Positions 32,092-32,250 of a stretch of 32,250 nt of DNA are shown here, in pieces (position 1 is the first letter of the stretch; each line of letters begins with the position of its first letter). Source of the DNA: Acidimicrobiaceae bacterium (GTDB lineage Bacteria > Actinomycetota > Acidimicrobiia > Acidimicrobiales > Ilumatobacteraceae); assembly GCA_002698945.1 (NCBI GenBank), contig NZZV01000153.1, positions 1-32,250 of the forward strand, written 5' to 3'. A model generated the notes under the pieces. That model did no database searches. It was not told the origin of the DNA and saw only the letters and a list, made by a program, of their open reading frames with translations. Both the position numbers and the translations under genes were made by a program.

Positions 32092-32250
32092 TCAGTCATT
32101 GTTGCGACGAGGGTCCGCTCTGGGGGCTCGATGTTCGTCGCTCGCGCCCGGAGGGGCGGCCGCGGCCAAGTGCCGTGGGGTGGTGTGCGAGGCGTCGGTG
32201 TCGACGGTCATCTCGTCAGTCGTGAGCTGATTTGTGTTGTTCAGCTCGGC
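32092..32250 (-). CDS. C-terminal end of an unidentified minus-strand CDS truncated by the window edge
   Basis: Minus-strand frame is open from 32250 to TGA at 32094-32092 (52 codons): AELNNTNQLTTDEMTVDTDASHTTPRHLAAAAPPGASDEHRAPRADPRRNND. Strong G/C third-position bias. Too short for the supplied ORF track. Confidence 0.4.
   Translation of the reverse strand, partial: AELNNTNQLTTDEMTVDTDASHTTPRHLAAAAPPGASDEHRAPRADPRRNND

Noticed and set aside
1-32250. CRISPR array, prophage, transposon or known defence system
   Set aside because: No regularly spaced repeats, no transposase, integrase or terminal-repeat pair, and no defence domain recognised on either strand. Ku/LigD is a repair module, not defence by itself.

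Overview
This window looks like high-GC actinobacterial chromosome, possibly Acidimicrobiia-like (inferred from GC content, codon bias and gene content; no search was run). Positions 1-29,440 are densely coding. They carry: (i) an acyl-CoA/branched-chain catabolism neighbourhood with an AMP-dependent acyl-CoA ligase, TetR, a methylcrotonyl-CoA-carboxylase-like beta+alpha pair, SDR, acyl-CoA dehydrogenase and acetoacetyl-CoA synthetase; (ii) a DHA2-type MFS exporter translationally coupled to a TetR regulator; (iii) a two-gene NHEJ module, Ku plus a stand-alone LigD-type polymerase domain; (iv) a PAS-GGDEF cyclase, an M24 peptidase, a class C beta-lactamase-like serine hydrolase, an S1P-lyase-like PLP enzyme, an FMN/PPOX protein, DNA glycosylase Tag, a DUF302 protein, an amidohydrolase and several lipoproteins. 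Positions 29,440-32,250 are sparser, with orphan lipoproteins and long non-coding stretches. I see no CRISPR array, rRNA, tRNA, prophage or recognisable defence system. The best leads are regulatory. One 16-bp operator-like palindrome recurs over the predicted -10 boxes of the carboxylase and acyl-CoA dehydrogenase genes. A 20-bp-period tandem operator lies in front of the MFS-TetR pair. TANNNT boxes recur 6-8 nt before start codons, suggesting leaderless transcription. A three-arm repeat at 29,720-29,762 can form two mutually exclusive hairpins.
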